The notes below the pieces were generated by a model. The model was not told the DNA's origin, searched no databases, and worked only from the letters and a program-made list of their open reading frames with translations. From positions 806,001 to 870,000 of the forward strand of contig CP160629.1 in assembly GCA_038993745.2 (NCBI GenBank): a DNA stretch of 64,000 bases, written 5' to 3'. Source of the DNA: Aliivibrio fischeri (GTDB lineage Bacteria; Pseudomonadota; Gammaproteobacteria; Enterobacterales; Vibrionaceae). Each line of letters begins with the position of its first letter. Positions within the stretch are counted from its first letter, which is position 1. Positions 50,487 to 62,752 of this stretch are shown here, in pieces. Both the position numbers and the translations under genes were made by a program.

Positions 50487-51032
50487 TTAATGCGAAAATA
50501 GAATACCAGAACCGTAATTTAAGCTCGTGAGTAATAATGTTTTGTCATTAACCACATCAACTCGCTTACTTTGTTGAGCATCCATTCTGAAAACTCGCAT
50601 AATCAGCTTTTTCTGAGATCCTGAAAAGTTTTTGTTGTCACTAGCAGTAACGTCTTTAAATTCAGTAGGGTCAATAAGTAAATAATCACCGCTGTAATCC
50701 CAATTACCAGTCTCCATTACATTGATTGTTAATGGATGAATTTCATCAGCTAACCCGCTGTAAATCGTTAATGTAGATGATTTTGAATAGGTCTTATTTG
50801 GTAAATAAACCACGTTAGATTTAATATCAGCACGTTTAAGTGGGCCCATATCCTCATAGTCTGTGTCTATTCGAACTGTGCTCATACTTTGCCATTCTTT
50901 AGATATTAATAGCTGTTCTACTTTACTGTCGCTTTTCCAATAAAACCATGCACTACCTATTACTGAGATAGTTAGCAGGATTAAGGGTAATAAACGTTTG
51001 AATAGAGGTAACTGCTCTTTGTTTATCCACAT
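50487..51032 (-). CDS. toxS: Transmembrane regulatory protein ToxS
   Basis: The 181-residue membrane protein has a short cytoplasmic start, one transmembrane segment near residues 13-30 (LLPLILLTISVIGSAWFYW) and a periplasmic domain with SKEWQSMSTVRI and VNDKTLLLTSLNYGSGILFSH. ToxS stabilises ToxR. Its start overlaps the toxR end by 10 bases, which implies translational coupling. It is conserved across Vibrionaceae next to toxR and htpG. Confidence 0.94.
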   Translation of the reverse strand: MWINKEQLPLFKRLLPLILLTISVIGSAWFYWKSDSKVEQLLISKEWQSMSTVRIDTDYEDMGPLKRADIKSNVVYLPNKTYSKSSTLTIYSGLADEIHPLTINVMETGNWDYSGDYLLIDPTEFKDVTASDNKNFSGSQKKLIMRVFRMDAQQSKRVDVVNDKTLLLTSLNYGSGILFSH

Positions 51033-51904
51033 ACCTTATCCACCCCTTTTTGATCAATTAGCAAGCGTACACTGATGCTTTGATCACTGTGTTCTTCGCT
51101 ATGTATATAATTTAATGTAATTTGATTTGGTTGACCGCTAGTGGCAATAACTTCAATTGGTTTTAATGAATCAGTGTGCTTTGAATTATAAAAATTTGTA
51201 CATTGTTCAATAAGAGGTTTCCACTGTTCGATACTAGGGTGGTTAACCGGAACAAAAACAGGCGTATTATCATAATTAGCGACTTCAACAAAGGCATCTG
51301 ATTTTGGCGTATGATTGACATAGGCAATAATAGGCAAAACAAAAGCAATAATAAGCATTATTGTGCCTAAAAGAGATAGATGTGCTTGTGGTGTTGAATT
51401 AGTCGTAGATGGCTGATTTATTGTTGCGTTTTGTTGCGGTGCCACAGCTTGTGCTTCTTGAGCATCATCTTGATGCACTGAAGCGGTATTTAGAGAATCG
51501 ATTGACGGAGTATTCTCTAAATTGTGTTCAGTTTCAGCTTCTGTTTGCTGGTCAGGATCGACTTGAGCAACAGCTGTTGAAATAAATTGATAACCACGTT
51601 TTGGTACTGTTTTTACATAAACAGGTAACTTGGTTGGGTCTTGGAGCATCTTCCTTAATGTAGAGATAGCTTGAGTTAAACTTGAATCATCAACTTCAAA
51701 GCCTTGATCTCTCCAAACATACTCATGTAGTTCGTGACGGCTAACAACCTTCCCTGGTTCTTGAATCAGCAGGCTTAAAACTCGACTTTCATTACCACCC
51801 AAGCGAATAATCTCATCATCATTTAGAGTATCAATAAGACTATTGTCGTTTGGATCGAAGAGAAACCGGTCGCCAATAATAATTTTGTTATTTTCTGTAT
51901 TCAT
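51023..51904 (-). CDS. toxR: Membrane-bound transcriptional regulator ToxR
   Basis: The 293-residue regulator has a cytoplasmic OmpR-type winged helix (about residues 5-112) with DSSLTQAISTLRKMLQD recognition region and TVPKRGYQFIS wing. A Glu/Asn/Gln-rich linker follows (115-170), then a transmembrane helix near 175-195 and a periplasmic domain with two cysteines (EQCTNF and the C-terminal KVCG), the pair that forms the redox-sensitive disulphide in Vibrio ToxR. It controls porins and other envelope genes. The gene order toxS-toxR-htpG is diagnostic for Vibrionaceae. Confidence 0.96.
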   Translation of the reverse strand: MNTENNKIIIGDRFLFDPNDNSLIDTLNDDEIIRLGGNESRVLSLLIQEPGKVVSRHELHEYVWRDQGFEVDDSSLTQAISTLRKMLQDPTKLPVYVKTVPKRGYQFISTAVAQVDPDQQTEAETEHNLENTPSIDSLNTASVHQDDAQEAQAVAPQQNATINQPSTTNSTPQAHLSLLGTIMLIIAFVLPIIAYVNHTPKSDAFVEVANYDNTPVFVPVNHPSIEQWKPLIEQCTNFYNSKHTDSLKPIEVIATSGQPNQITLNYIHSEEHSDQSISVRLLIDQKGVDKVCG

Positions 51905-52057
51905 CGGTTATTAACTCAGTAGTGGCAGTTCTTAGATATGATAAAGAGTATCACTTTTAGAATGTCTATATTATGTCAAAATTTATCATTAATCATTTTT
52001 GATCTATAAAAAAAGCAAAAAAACAGCAAAAAATCTGCCTGTTTTACATATCTTTAC

Positions 52058-52085
52058 CTTGAATTGCTGTTTTATGACCCTATTT
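52058..52085 (+). promoter_or_regulatory. Sigma-32 (heat-shock) promoter of htpG
   Basis: CTTGAA and CCCTATTT separated by 14 bases match the heat-shock consensus and lie about 50 bases before the htpG start. Confidence 0.75.
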
Positions 52086-52134
52086 CAATATGTAAGTGTA
52101 AATAATGTTACCTCTTATATATTGGAGTTTTTAG

Positions 52135-54030
52135 ATGAGTGAGCAAACTGCTAATAAAGAAACACGTGGATTTCAATCAGAAGTAAAACAGTTACTTCAT
52201 TTAATGATTCACTCTTTATATTCAAATAAAGAGATCTTTTTGCGTGAACTAATCTCAAATGCTTCTGATGCATCAGATAAGTTACGTTTTAAAGCGCTAT
52301 CAAATGGCGACTTATATGAAGGTAATGCCGATCTTGGTGTTAAATTATCTTTTAACGAGGCTGCAAATACATTAACCATTTCAGATAATGGTATTGGTAT
52401 GAGTCGTGAGGATGTGATTGAACATTTAGGTACGATTGCAAAATCGGGAACGGCTGATTTCTTCTCTAAATTATCTGAAGATCAGAGTAAAGACTCTCAA
52501 CTTATCGGTCAATTTGGTGTAGGTTTTTACTCTGCATTTATTGTTGCTGATGCGGTTACGGTTCGTACGCGTGCTGCAGGTTCTGAAAAAGATCAAGGTG
52601 TTCAATGGCACTCAGAGGGTGAAGGTGATTACACCATTGAAGACATTACAAAAGAAGGTCGCGGTACAGATATCATTCTTCATATGCGTGAAGAAGGTAA
52701 AGAATTTCTAAATGAGTGGCGTTTAAAAGAAGTGATTGGTAAATACTCTGATCACATCGGTATCCCTGTCTCTATCTGGACCGTTGAAAAAGACGAAGAA
52801 GGAAAAGATAAAGAAGGTAAATGGGAACAAGTAAATAAAGCTCAAGCACTTTGGATTCGTAGTAAATCAGATATTGAAGATGCTGAATACCAAGAGTTCT
52901 ATAAGCATGTTTCTCATGATTTTGCTGATCCATTAACTTGGAGTCACAACAAAGTAGAAGGTAAAAATGATTACACCAGCCTTCTATATATTCCGGCAAA
53001 AGCACCATTTGATATGATGAACCGTGATCATAAAAGTGGTCTAAAATTATATGTTCAACGTGTCTTCATTATGGATGATGCTGAGCAATTTATGCCAACG
53101 TACCTACGTTTTGTTAAGGGGTTAATTGACTCAAATGATTTACCTTTAAACGTATCGCGTGAGATTCTTCAAGATAATAAAGTAACTCAATCATTACGTA
53201 GTGCATGTACAAAACGTGTACTGGGTATGCTTGAGAAAATGGCGAAAAAAGACGATGAAAAGTACCTTACTTTCTGGAAACAATTTGGCCAAGTTTTAAA
53301 AGAAGGCTTAGCTGAAGACTTCGCTAATAAAGAAAAAATTGCTGGGTTATTACGCTTTGCAACGACAGAAAAAGACAGTTCAGAGCAAGCTCTAGGTCTT
53401 GCTGGCTATGTTGAGCGTATGAAAGAAGAACAAGATAAGATCTTCTATCTAACCGCTGACAGCTATGCTGCTGCGAAAAACAGTCCACACCTAGAGCAAT
53501 TTAAAGCAAAAGGTATTGAAGTTGTTCTGATGTATGACCGTATCGATGAGTGGCTAATGAGCTACTTAACCGAATTTGACGGTAAGCAATTCCAATCAAT
53601 CACAAAAGCGGGCCTAGATTTAAGCAAGTTTGAAGATGAAGCGGAAAAAGAAAAACATAAAGAGACTGAAGAAGAGTTCAAGTCAGTTGTTGAGCGTACA
53701 AAGTCATATTTAGGCGATCGAGTTAAAGAAGTTCGTACTACGTTCAAATTAGCAACGACACCAGCGGTTGTGGTTACTGATGACTTTGAAATGGGTACTC
53801 AAATGGCAAAACTGTTGGAAGCTGCAGGTCAAGCTGCGCCAGAAGTGAAGTACATTTTTGAAATTAACCCAGATCATGCTTTAGTAAAACAAATGGCAGA
53901 TGAAGCTGATGAAGAAGCATTTGGCCGTTGGGTTGAGATGTTACTTGGCCAAGCGATGCTTGCTGAACGAGGCTCTTTAGAAGATCCGTCGCAGTTCTTA
54001 AGTGCAATGAATCAATTGCTAGCTAAATAA
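52135..54030 (+). CDS. htpG: Chaperone protein HtpG (Hsp90)
   Basis: The 631-residue dimeric ATP-driven chaperone shows the GHKL ATP-site motifs [18 protein letters not shown] near residues 36-53, [19 protein letters not shown] near 79-97 and [15 protein letters not shown] near 123-137. The middle-domain block [13 protein letters not shown] lies near 338. Length is close to E. coli HtpG (624). A sigma-32 promoter precedes it and a terminator follows. Confidence 0.98.
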   Translation: MSEQTANKETRGFQSEVKQLLHLMIHSLYSNKEIFLRELISNASDASDKLRFKALSNGDLYEGNADLGVKLSFNEAANTLTISDNGIGMSREDVIEHLGTIAKSGTADFFSKLSEDQSKDSQLIGQFGVGFYSAFIVADAVTVRTRAAGSEKDQGVQWHSEGEGDYTIEDITKEGRGTDIILHMREEGKEFLNEWRLKEVIGKYSDHIGIPVSIWTVEKDEEGKDKEGKWEQVNKAQALWIRSKSDIEDAEYQEFYKHVSHDFADPLTWSHNKVEGKNDYTSLLYIPAKAPFDMMNRDHKSGLKLYVQRVFIMDDAEQFMPTYLRFVKGLIDSNDLPLNVSREILQDNKVTQSLRSACTKRVLGMLEKMAKKDDEKYLTFWKQFGQVLKEGLAEDFANKEKIAGLLRFATTEKDSSEQALGLAGYVERMKEEQDKIFYLTADSYAAAKNSPHLEQFKAKGIEVVLMYDRIDEWLMSYLTEFDGKQFQSITKAGLDLSKFEDEAEKEKHKETEEEFKSVVERTKSYLGDRVKEVRTTFKLATTPAVVVTDDFEMGTQMAKLLEAAGQAAPEVKYIFEINPDHALVKQMADEADEEAFGRWVEMLLGQAMLAERGSLEDPSQFLSAMNQLLAK

Positions 54031-54051
54031 TTATTATTTGTGCTAAATAAG

Positions 54052-54093
54052 ATGAGACCTTAGTAAAGATAACACTAAGGTCTCATTGTTTTT
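54052..54093 (+). terminator. Terminator of htpG
   Basis: Eleven-base arms GAGACCTTAGT / ACTAAGGTCTC are followed by ATTGTTTTTA. Confidence 0.85.
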
Positions 54094-54261
54094 AATGGCG
54101 AAAATACACACAATTTAAGAGGCAGTTTTTGCTTTTTTAATTGCAAACTTGATAGCTTTCACAGTTACGTGTATCTTCACGGCGTATTTTTTAGAAATAA
54201 AACTTATACCTAAGTTTATAAATATAGGTTAGGTAACTTTTATTTGTAAGGTTTGGTATAA

Positions 54262-54936
<675 letters not shown>

Positions 54937-54968
54937 TCTTACGTAGTCAGTAATTTATTGCTATATTG

Positions 54969-54997
54969 AAGCGGCCTTTTATAGGTCGCTTTTTTTA
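54969..54997 (+). terminator. Terminator of adk
   Basis: Stem AAGCGGCC / GGTCGCTT (with a G-U pair) followed by TTTTT lies just before hemH. Confidence 0.8.
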
Positions 54998-55021
54998 TGG
55001 AAAATAAATAGGTAATTGACA

Positions 55022-55990
55022 GTGAATAATAAAAAGACAGGGGTGTTGCTGGTTAATCTTGGAACACCAACAGCGCCAACAGCTGCTGCGGTAAAACAAT
55101 TTTTATCAGAATTTTTACATGATAAGCGAGTGGTGGATATGAATCGCTTCATATGGTGCCCATTGCTTCATGGTGTCATTCTTCCTATACGCGCCCCGAA
55201 AGTTGCTAAGTTGTATGAAAGCGTTTGGATGGAGGAGGGGTCTCCATTATTAGTGTATTCACAACGACAGGTAAAAGCATTAGAAGCACGCCTTTCTATG
55301 CCTGTAGCTTTAGGAATGACTTATGGTGAACCAAGAATTAAATCTGGTATTGAGTCATTAGAACAACAAGGCTGTGATGAGATAATTATTTTACCTTTGT
55401 ATCCGCAATACTCTCGTACTACAACTGCAGCTGTTTTTGATCAAATTGCAAAACAATACAAAACGACACCTGTACTACCCAATTTCACCATGATTCATAA
55501 TTACCATGATCACCCTTTGTACATTAAAGCACTTGCAAACTCTGTCCGTCAGTCGTGGGAAAGGAATGGAAAGGGGGATTATGTTCTTTGTTCATACCAC
55601 GGTATTCCACAACGTTTTGTTGATAATGGCGATATTTATGCAGCGCATTGTGAAAGAACAACCGAATTATTAGCACAAGAGCTAGGGTTAACTTCTGAAC
55701 AAATTGGTATGAGTTACCAATCTCGTTTCGGGCGTGAAGAGTGGTTAAAACCATACACTTCTGAAACATTAAAATCGCTTGCGCCAAAAGGGATTAAATC
55801 ATTAGACATTATCAGCCCTGCTTTTTCGTCTGATTGCCTAGAGACGTTAGAAGAACTTTCTGAAGAGTGTAAAGAGATTTTCATGGAGTCTGGTGGTCAA
55901 AAATACACCTTTATTCCGTGTTTAAATGATGATGAATTACACATTGAAATGATGGCAGATATTGTTAGTAGCAAAATTTTTAATAAATAA
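55022..55990 (+). CDS. hemH: Ferrochelatase HemH
   Basis: HemH inserts Fe2+ into protoporphyrin IX, the final haem step. It carries [19 protein letters not shown] at the N-terminus, the [18 protein letters not shown] block near residues 125-142, the catalytic His in [15 protein letters not shown] near 192-206, and the [13 protein letters not shown] block near 234. The GTG at 55022 is preferred because the AGG site lies nine bases away, while the TTG at 55016 is only three bases from it. The product is about 322 residues. hemA, the first enzyme of the pathway, is 31 kb upstream. Confidence 0.95.
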   Translation: MNNKKTGVLLVNLGTPTAPTAAAVKQFLSEFLHDKRVVDMNRFIWCPLLHGVILPIRAPKVAKLYESVWMEEGSPLLVYSQRQVKALEARLSMPVALGMTYGEPRIKSGIESLEQQGCDEIIILPLYPQYSRTTTAAVFDQIAKQYKTTPVLPNFTMIHNYHDHPLYIKALANSVRQSWERNGKGDYVLCSYHGIPQRFVDNGDIYAAHCERTTELLAQELGLTSEQIGMSYQSRFGREEWLKPYTSETLKSLAPKGIKSLDIISPAFSSDCLETLEELSEECKEIFMESGGQKYTFIPCLNDDELHIEMMADIVSSKIFNK

Positions 55991-56330
55991 CGGTTATTTT
56001 AAGAAAAAAATCGTTAATAAGGGTTGAAAAGTACTACTTATTCCCCAATTTCTCATTAAAGATTATCAACAAGTGTAGTGAGCCTCGACATAGAAACGTC
56101 AGATCGCTACAATATCGCGTCTTATTTTGCCACTTGGCTAAATGACGTATTTTGATTGCTAAAATACGTATTTGCTTTTGATATAAAAGTAAATAAAAGG
56201 AAGGTACCCTGAGGTATCACGAATCATAGGGTTGCGGTCTATTTTTATAGTCCCGTGACACAAGGATGCGACACGTTTTGTTTTGTCGCAAACTCAGAGA
56301 ACCTGAGTCGATTTTGAGGTTTATATAAAC
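55991..56330 (+). promoter_or_regulatory. 340-base structured leader and promoter region of tig
   Basis: No gene is seen. It contains a perfect nine-base dyad ACGTATTTT / AAAATACGT at 56145-56169, then three hairpins in a row: ACCCT/AGGGT (56206-56232), GCGACA/TGTCGC (56268-56289) and CTCAG/CTGAG (56293-56307), followed by the tig ribosome-binding region. This much structure suggests post-transcriptional control or a stable leader. Confidence 0.5.
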
Positions 56331-57629
56331 ATGCAAGTTACCGTTGAAACTAAAGAAGGCCTAGAGCGCGTTCTAACTATCACTGTTCCAGCAGCAAACA
56401 TTGAAGATGCAGTATCTGCTGAGCTTCGTAATATCGCTAAAAATCGTCGCTTCGATGGCTTCCGTAAAGGTAAAGTGCCAATGAAGATGGTTGCGAAAAT
56501 GTATGGTCAAGCGGTACGCAATGACGTGATGGGTGAAGTTATGCAACGTCACTTCATCGAAGCTATCGTAAAAGAGAAAATCAACCCAGCGGGTGCTCCA
56601 ACTTTTACTCCAGTTGAATTTGCTGAAGGTAAAGATCTAGTTTTCACTGCTTCTTTTGAAGTTTACCCAGAAGTTGCTCTTCAAGGTCTAGACAAAGTTG
56701 TTGTTGAAAAACCACAAGTTGAAGTTAAAGACGAAGACGTAGCAGAAATGCTAGAAACTCTACGTAAGCAACAATCTACTTGGGCTGATGCTGATATCGC
56801 TGCTGAAGACGGTACTCGCGCTACAATCAACTTTGTTGGTTCTATCGACGGTGAAGAGTTTGAAGGCGGTAAAGCTGAAAACTTCCCTCTAGAAATGGGC
56901 CAAGGTCGTATGATCCCTGGTTTTGAAGATGGCATCAAAGGTAAGAAAGCTGGTGAAGAACTAACTATCGACGTTAACTTCCCTGAAGAATACCACGCAG
57001 AAAACCTAAAAGGTAAAGCTGCACAATTCGCTATCAAAGTAGTGAAAGTTGAATCTCGTGAGCTTCCTGAGCTAAACGATGAGTTCGTTGCTAAGTTCGG
57101 CGCTGAAGGTGGTGTTGAAGGTCTTAAAGCTGAAGTTCGTAAGAACATGGAGCGTGAACTAGCTCAAGCTGTTAAGAACAAGATCAAAGAACAAGCAATC
57201 AACGGTCTAGTTGAGCAAAACAACATTGACGTACCTTCTGCTCTAATCGATCAAGAAGTTCAAGTTTTACGTCAACAAGCAGTTCAACGTTTCGGTGGCA
57301 ACGCTGACACCGCTCCTGAGCTTCCACGTGAACTATTTGAAGAACAAGCTAAACGTCGCGTAGTTGTAGGTCTTCTTCTTGGTGAAGTTATCAAGTCTGA
57401 AGAACTAAAAGCTGATGATGAGAAAGTAAAAGCGCTTATCAACGAAATGGCTTCTGCATACGAAGATCCAACAGAAGTTGTTGCTTACTACGAAGGCAAC
57501 GAGCAAATGATGAACAACATGCGTAATGTTGCTCTAGAAGAACAAGCTGTTGAAGCTATCCTAGCTAAAGCACAAGTTTCTGAAAAAGCATTTGGCTTTA
57601 ACGAACTAATGAATCAACAACCTGCTTAA
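56331..57629 (+). CDS. tig: Trigger factor Tig
   Basis: The 432-residue ribosome-bound chaperone has an N-terminal ribosome-docking domain with the signature [13 protein letters not shown] near residues 42-54, an FKBP-type prolyl isomerase domain (about 150-245) and a long helical C-terminal cradle ending FGFNELMNQ. Length matches E. coli (432). Codon use is strongly biased, as for highly expressed genes. It heads the tig-clpP-clpX-lon-hupB-ppiD region. Confidence 0.98.
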   Translation: MQVTVETKEGLERVLTITVPAANIEDAVSAELRNIAKNRRFDGFRKGKVPMKMVAKMYGQAVRNDVMGEVMQRHFIEAIVKEKINPAGAPTFTPVEFAEGKDLVFTASFEVYPEVALQGLDKVVVEKPQVEVKDEDVAEMLETLRKQQSTWADADIAAEDGTRATINFVGSIDGEEFEGGKAENFPLEMGQGRMIPGFEDGIKGKKAGEELTIDVNFPEEYHAENLKGKAAQFAIKVVKVESRELPELNDEFVAKFGAEGGVEGLKAEVRKNMERELAQAVKNKIKEQAINGLVEQNNIDVPSALIDQEVQVLRQQAVQRFGGNADTAPELPRELFEEQAKRRVVVGLLLGEVIKSEELKADDEKVKALINEMASAYEDPTEVVAYYEGNEQMMNNMRNVALEEQAVEAILAKAQVSEKAFGFNELMNQQPA

Positions 57630-57682
57630 TTTCTAAATTAATTAAGTAGTTAGTTGACTTAGTTTCACAAGATCTGCTAATA

Positions 57683-57720
57683 ATGGTCCGAATGAAGCGT
57701 CATTCGGACCATTTATTTTA
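57683..57720 (+). terminator. Terminator of tig
   Basis: Stem ATGGTCCGAATGA / TCATTCGGACCAT followed by TTATTTTAT lies between tig and clpP. Confidence 0.88.
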
Positions 57721-57734
57721 TAAGGGATACGGTT

Positions 57735-58358
57735 ATGAGCTATCAAGAAAACAATGCAATGCCTTCTATTATGGATGCACTTGTTCCAATGGTTGTTGAG
57801 CAAACTTCACGTGGTGAGCGTTCGTATGATATTTATTCCCGTCTGTTAAAAGAGCGAGTTATCTTTTTAACAGGTCAAGTTGAAGATCACATGGCTAACC
57901 TAGTTGTAGCACAGTTGCTTTTCCTTGAGTCTGAGAACCCTGATAAGGATATCTTCCTATACATTAACTCTCCAGGCGGCTCTGTTACTGCGGGTATGTC
58001 TATTTACGACACAATGCAGTTCATCAAGCCAAACGTGAGTACAGTATGTATGGGTCAAGCATGTTCTATGGGTGCCTTCTTACTTGCAGGTGGTGCTCCT
58101 GGTAAGCGTTATGTATTACCAAATTCACGTGTGATGATTCACCAACCACTAGGTGGTTTCCAAGGCCAAGCGTCTGATATTCAAATTCATGCTCAAGAAA
58201 TCTTAACGATTAAGAAGAAATTGAATACGTTGCTTGCAGAGCACACAGGTCAGCCTTTGGAAGTGATTGAACAAGATACAGATCGTGATAATTTCATGTC
58301 AGCAGATGATGCTGTGAAATACGGTCTTGTAGATGCTGTGTTAAATAAGCGTGACTAA
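57735..58358 (+). CDS. clpP: ATP-dependent Clp protease proteolytic subunit ClpP
   Basis: The 207-residue serine protease forms the chamber of ClpXP/ClpAP. The catalytic Ser is in [15 protein letters not shown] near residue 111, the His in [11 protein letters not shown] near 136, and the Asp in [11 protein letters not shown] near 185. Length equals E. coli (207). It is followed by clpX after 86 bases, as is usual. Confidence 0.98.
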   Translation: MSYQENNAMPSIMDALVPMVVEQTSRGERSYDIYSRLLKERVIFLTGQVEDHMANLVVAQLLFLESENPDKDIFLYINSPGGSVTAGMSIYDTMQFIKPNVSTVCMGQACSMGAFLLAGGAPGKRYVLPNSRVMIHQPLGGFQGQASDIQIHAQEILTIKKKLNTLLAEHTGQPLEVIEQDTDRDNFMSADDAVKYGLVDAVLNKRD

Positions 58359-58444
58359 TTCATAAAAAAGCAGTAACGTTTACAGCAAAGAAGGTAAGTT
58401 AGTATAAACTTACAGCATAAAGGCAACGTTTAAGAGGTTAGCAA

Positions 58445-59731
58445 ATGACAGACAAGCGTAAAGACGAAAATAGTGGAAAGTTACTATATTGCTCTTTTTG
58501 CGGAAAAAGCCAGCATGAAGTTCGTAAACTAATTGCAGGCCCATCTGTTTATGTTTGTGATGAGTGCGTTGATTTATGTAACGACATTATTCGCGAAGAG
58601 CTAAAAGATAATACTCTGTCTCCTAAAGAGAGTAGTGAAGAGTTACCAACACCACGTAATATTCGTGAGCATTTAGATGACTATGTAATTGGTCAAGAAC
58701 ATGCGAAGAAAGTACTGGCTGTTGCTGTATACAACCACTACAAGCGTTTGCGTAATGGCGATACAACAAAAGATGGGGTAGAGCTTGGTAAAAGTAATAT
58801 CCTTCTGATTGGCCCAACGGGTAGTGGTAAAACATTACTTGCTGAGACTCTAGCTCGTTTCTTGGATGTACCGTTTACTATGGCGGATGCAACCACATTA
58901 ACTGAAGCGGGTTATGTTGGTGAAGATGTTGAAAACATCATTCAAAAGCTATTACAAAAATGCGATTACGATCCTGCTAAAGCAGAGCGTGGCATTGTAT
59001 ATATCGATGAAATTGACAAGATTTCTCGTAAGTCTGAAAACCCATCAATTACACGTGATGTGTCTGGTGAAGGTGTTCAGCAAGCGCTATTGAAATTGAT
59101 TGAAGGCACAATTGCTTCAGTTCCACCTCAAGGTGGTCGTAAGCATCCACAGCAAGAATTCCTACAAGTAGATACATCTAAGATTCTATTTATTTGTGGT
59201 GGTGCTTTTGCTGGCTTAGATAAAGTAATTGAGCAACGTGTTGCAACAGGTACAGGCATTGGTTTTGGTGCTGATGTTCGTTCTAAAGAAAACGAAGCAA
59301 CAATCGGTGATTTGTTCAAGCAAATTGAACCAGAAGATTTAGTTAAGTTTGGTTTAATTCCAGAATTTATTGGCCGTTTGCCTGTAACAACAACGCTGAC
59401 TGAATTAGATGAAGAAGCGTTAGTTCAGATTTTAAGTCAACCTAAAAATGCATTAACTAAACAATATGGTGCATTATTTGATTTAGAAGGTGCAGAGCTT
59501 GAATTCCGTGAAGATGCTTTAAAAGCAATTGCTAAAAAAGCAATGGATCGTAAAACAGGTGCTCGTGGACTTCGTTCAATTCTAGAAGCGGTATTACTCG
59601 AGACTATGTATGAATTACCTTCAAAAGAAGGCGTTTCTAAAGTAGTAATCGATGAGTCTGTGATTAATGGTGAATCAGAGCCACTATTAATTTTTGAAAA
59701 CACAGAAACAAAAGCAATTTCTGCTGAATAG
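58445..59731 (+). CDS. clpX: ATP-dependent Clp protease ATP-binding subunit ClpX
   Basis: The 428-residue AAA+ unfoldase has an N-terminal zinc domain [18 protein letters not shown] with the second pair CDECVDLC (residues 15-43), Walker [17 protein letters not shown] near 120, Walker [13 protein letters not shown] near 183, and the sensor II region [10 protein letters not shown] near 370. It hands substrates to ClpP. Length is close to E. coli ClpX (424). Confidence 0.98.
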   Translation: MTDKRKDENSGKLLYCSFCGKSQHEVRKLIAGPSVYVCDECVDLCNDIIREELKDNTLSPKESSEELPTPRNIREHLDDYVIGQEHAKKVLAVAVYNHYKRLRNGDTTKDGVELGKSNILLIGPTGSGKTLLAETLARFLDVPFTMADATTLTEAGYVGEDVENIIQKLLQKCDYDPAKAERGIVYIDEIDKISRKSENPSITRDVSGEGVQQALLKLIEGTIASVPPQGGRKHPQQEFLQVDTSKILFICGGAFAGLDKVIEQRVATGTGIGFGADVRSKENEATIGDLFKQIEPEDLVKFGLIPEFIGRLPVTTTLTELDEEALVQILSQPKNALTKQYGALFDLEGAELEFREDALKAIAKKAMDRKTGARGLRSILEAVLLETMYELPSKEGVSKVVIDESVINGESEPLLIFENTETKAISAE

Positions 59732-59752
59732 CAAAAGACAAGTTAGTTGAAT

Positions 59753-59780
59753 AAAAAGGAGGCATTGGCCTCCTTTTTTA
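59753..59780 (+). terminator. Terminator of clpX
   Basis: Stem AAAAGGAGGC / GGCCTCCTTTT followed by a T tract. Confidence 0.88.
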
Positions 59781-59799
59781 TTTTTTAATGAAAATTATA

Positions 59800-59826
59800 T
59801 TGAATCTTAGCGACTTGCCCCCATAT
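59800..59826 (+). promoter_or_regulatory. Sigma-32 (heat-shock) promoter of lon
   Basis: TTGAA and CCCCATAT separated by 14 bases fit the heat-shock consensus and lie about 37 bases before the lon start. Confidence 0.7.
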
Positions 59827-59862
59827 TATTCCTAATAGATACTGACGGAAAGAGAGAAGAAT

Positions 59863-62217
59863 ATGAACCTGGAGCGTTCCGAGCGCATCGAGATACCAGT
59901 TCTACCATTACGCGATGTTGTGGTATATCCCCACATGGTTATTCCATTATTCGTAGGCCGTGAAAAATCCATCCGTTGCTTAGAAGCAGCAATGGAACAA
60001 AATAAGCAAGTTTTACTTGTGGCACAAAAAGAAGCTGCAAAAGAAGAGCCACAGTTAGATGACTTGCACGGTGTTGGTACAATTGCGACGATTTTACAGT
60101 TATTAAAACTACCAGACGGCACAGTAAAAGTGTTAGTTGAAGGTCAGCAAAGAGCAAAAATTCACCAGTTTCTTGAGGCTGATTTCTTTACTGCCGATGC
60201 TGAATTCTTGCTGACACCTGTTATTGATGATTCAGAGCAAGAAGTGATCATGCGCTCTGCAATTAATCAATTTGAAGGCTTCATCAAATTAAATAAAAAG
60301 ATTCCACCAGAAGTGTTAACTTCATTAAACGGAATTGAAGATGCTGCACGTCTTGCTGATACTATCGCTGCTCATATGCCATTAAAATTGGTTGATAAGC
60401 AAGAAGTATTAGAATTAACAGATGTGATTGCTCGTTTAGAATATTTAATGGGCATGATGGAATCGGAGATCGATTTACTTCAAATCGAAAAACGTATTCG
60501 TGGCCGTGTTAAAAAACAAATGGAAAAAAGCCAACGTGAGTACTATTTGAATGAGCAAATGAAAGCCATTCAGAAAGAACTGGGCGATTTGGATGATGCG
60601 CCTGATGAGTTTGAAGCACTACAAAAGAAAATTGTAGATGCAAAAATGCCAAAAGAAGCGCAAGAAAAAGCAGAGCAAGAGCTTCAGAAATTAAAAATGA
60701 TGTCTCCAATGTCAGCTGAAGCAACGGTAGTTCGTAGCTACATTGATTGCATGGTTGGTGTTCCATGGCATAAGCGCTCTAAAGTGAAGAAAGACTTGGC
60801 AAAAGCAGAAGAGATCTTAAATTCAGATCACTACGGCTTAGAGCGAGTAAAAGAACGCATTTTAGAATATTTAGCGGTTCAAAGCCGAGTAAGTAAGCTA
60901 AAAGGTCCTATCCTTTGTTTAGTTGGACCTCCTGGTGTAGGTAAAACCTCATTAGGCCAATCTATTGCGAAAGCAACGGGACGTAAATACACACGTATGG
61001 CTCTTGGTGGCGTACGTGATGAAGCTGAGATTCGAGGGCATCGTCGTACTTACATTGGTTCATTACCAGGTAAGTTAATCCAAAAACTGTCGAAAGTTGA
61101 AGTGAAAAACCCACTTTTCCTTTTGGATGAAATTGACAAAATGTCATCAGACATGCGTGGTGATCCGGCATCTGCTTTATTAGAAGTGCTTGACCCTGAA
61201 CAAAACAGCGCATTCAGTGATCACTATTTAGAAGTTGATTACGATTTGTCAGATGTCATGTTTGTTGCAACATCTAACTCAATGAATATTCCGGGTCCAT
61301 TATTGGATCGTATGGAGGTGATTCGTTTATCGGGTTATACAGAAGATGAAAAACTGAACATCGCTAAGAATCATTTACTGACAAAACAAATTAAGCGTAA
61401 TGGCTTAAAAGAACATGAAATTGAGATTGATGATTCAGCAATCATTGGCATTATTCGTTATTACACGCGTGAAGCTGGTGTTCGTAGCTTAGAGCGAGAA
61501 ATCTCTAAATTATGTCGTAAAGCGGTTAAGCAGATCTTACTTGATAAATCGATTAAGAAAGTCACGATTAATCAAGATAACCTGAAGGATTTCTTAGGCG
61601 TTCAGCGTTGTGATTACGGTAAAGCGGATGATGAGAATCGCATTGGTCAAGTTGTTGGTTTAGCTTGGACTGAAGTTGGTGGTGATTTACTTACTATTGA
61701 AGCTGAGTCAATGATAGGTAAAGGTAAGCTTACTTATACAGGTTCGCTTGGTGACGTAATGAAAGAGTCAATCCAAGCTGCAATGACCGTGGTTCGTACT
61801 CGTGCTGAAAAATTAGGTATTAATCCTGATTTCTACGAAAAACGTGATATTCACGTACACGTACCAGAAGGTGCAACACCAAAAGATGGTCCAAGTGCAG
61901 GTATCGGTATGTGTACAGCACTTGTTTCAAGCCTAACTGGTAATCCGGTTCGTTCTGATGTTGCAATGACGGGTGAAATTACACTGCGTGGTGAAGTTCT
62001 GCCTATTGGCGGTTTAAAAGAAAAACTGTTAGCTGCACACCGTGGTGGAATTAAAACCGTGATCATTCCAAAAGAGAATGAGCGTGATTTAGAAGACATT
62101 CCAGCGAATGTAATTGCTGATCTATCTGTTCATCCAGTTAAGTGGATTGACGAAGTTTTGACATTGGCTTTACAAAGCGACCCATCAGGTTTTAGTGTTG
62201 AACAATCTAAAAAGTGA
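59863..62217 (+). CDS. lon: ATP-dependent protease Lon
   Basis: The 784-residue LonA protease has an N-terminal substrate-binding domain ([20 protein letters not shown] near residues 13-32), a coiled coil, an AAA+ domain with Walker [16 protein letters not shown] near 353 and Walker [10 protein letters not shown] near 420, and a peptidase domain with the Ser-Lys dyad in [11 protein letters not shown] (Ser about 678) and [11 protein letters not shown] (Lys about 721). Length equals E. coli Lon (784). It is heat-inducible from the sigma-32 promoter. Confidence 0.98.
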   Translation: MNLERSERIEIPVLPLRDVVVYPHMVIPLFVGREKSIRCLEAAMEQNKQVLLVAQKEAAKEEPQLDDLHGVGTIATILQLLKLPDGTVKVLVEGQQRAKIHQFLEADFFTADAEFLLTPVIDDSEQEVIMRSAINQFEGFIKLNKKIPPEVLTSLNGIEDAARLADTIAAHMPLKLVDKQEVLELTDVIARLEYLMGMMESEIDLLQIEKRIRGRVKKQMEKSQREYYLNEQMKAIQKELGDLDDAPDEFEALQKKIVDAKMPKEAQEKAEQELQKLKMMSPMSAEATVVRSYIDCMVGVPWHKRSKVKKDLAKAEEILNSDHYGLERVKERILEYLAVQSRVSKLKGPILCLVGPPGVGKTSLGQSIAKATGRKYTRMALGGVRDEAEIRGHRRTYIGSLPGKLIQKLSKVEVKNPLFLLDEIDKMSSDMRGDPASALLEVLDPEQNSAFSDHYLEVDYDLSDVMFVATSNSMNIPGPLLDRMEVIRLSGYTEDEKLNIAKNHLLTKQIKRNGLKEHEIEIDDSAIIGIIRYYTREAGVRSLEREISKLCRKAVKQILLDKSIKKVTINQDNLKDFLGVQRCDYGKADDENRIGQVVGLAWTEVGGDLLTIEAESMIGKGKLTYTGSLGDVMKESIQAAMTVVRTRAEKLGINPDFYEKRDIHVHVPEGATPKDGPSAGIGMCTALVSSLTGNPVRSDVAMTGEITLRGEVLPIGGLKEKLLAAHRGGIKTVIIPKENERDLEDIPANVIADLSVHPVKWIDEVLTLALQSDPSGFSVEQSKK

Positions 62218-62247
62218 TGTGTAGCAAAAAACGTTGATATAACAGGG

Positions 62248-62269
62248 CTGACAAGTCGAAATGACTTGT
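62248..62269 (+). other. Hairpin after lon
   Basis: A perfect dyad TGACAAGTC / GACTTGTCA has only a short loop and no T tract. It lies between lon and hupB and may protect the lon mRNA end. Confidence 0.45.
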
Positions 62270-62389
62270 CACTCTATATTGATATCGTTAAGTTAGACTC
62301 TATTGCTGTGAAGATAAATTCACACAACAAATATTATTATATGGACTCGTTCATTAAACTGTTGAATGAAAATTTTAAAGGGGAATACC

Positions 62390-62662
62390 GTGAATAAATC
62401 TCAATTAGTTGATCAAATTGCTGAAAGTGCAGATATCTCAAAAGCAGCAGCAGGCCGTGCTTTAGATGCACTAGTTGAAACAGTAACAGAGACGCTAAAA
62501 AGTGGCGATCAAGTAACTCTTGTTGGTTTTGGGTCATTTGTAGTTCGTGAGCGTGCAGCTCGCACAGGTCGTAACCCAAAAACTGGTGAAGCGATTGAGA
62601 TTTCAGCTGCAAAAGTTCCTGCTTTTAAAGCGGGTAAAGCATTAAAAGATGCGTGTAACTAA
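62390..62662 (+). CDS. hupB: DNA-binding protein HU-beta
   Basis: The 90-residue nucleoid protein matches E. coli HU-beta in length. GTG at 62390 after a GGGGA site gives [20 protein letters not shown]. The DNA-binding arm contains [20 protein letters not shown] near residues 46-65. The longer frame from 62366 adds eight non-homologous residues. It sits after lon as in enteric bacteria and ends with a strong terminator. Confidence 0.97.
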   Translation: MNKSQLVDQIAESADISKAAAGRALDALVETVTETLKSGDQVTLVGFGSFVVRERAARTGRNPKTGEAIEISAAKVPAFKAGKALKDACN

Positions 62663-62726
62663 TCGAAAACTAGATAAAACTCTACACAAGCTAGCGTAAC
62701 GCTAGTAGACTAGAGATATGAGTCAT

Positions 62727-62752
62727 AGGCGCATCCAATGATGCGCTTTTTT
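62727..62752 (+). terminator. Terminator of hupB
   Basis: Stem GCGCATC / GATGCGC followed by TTTTTTATT. Confidence 0.88.

Noticed and set aside
56681..57148. A 155-residue Ser-rich ORF on the minus strand
   Set aside because: It is the antisense shadow of tig, produced by its strong codon bias. Similar shadows exist opposite leuS, clpX and lon.
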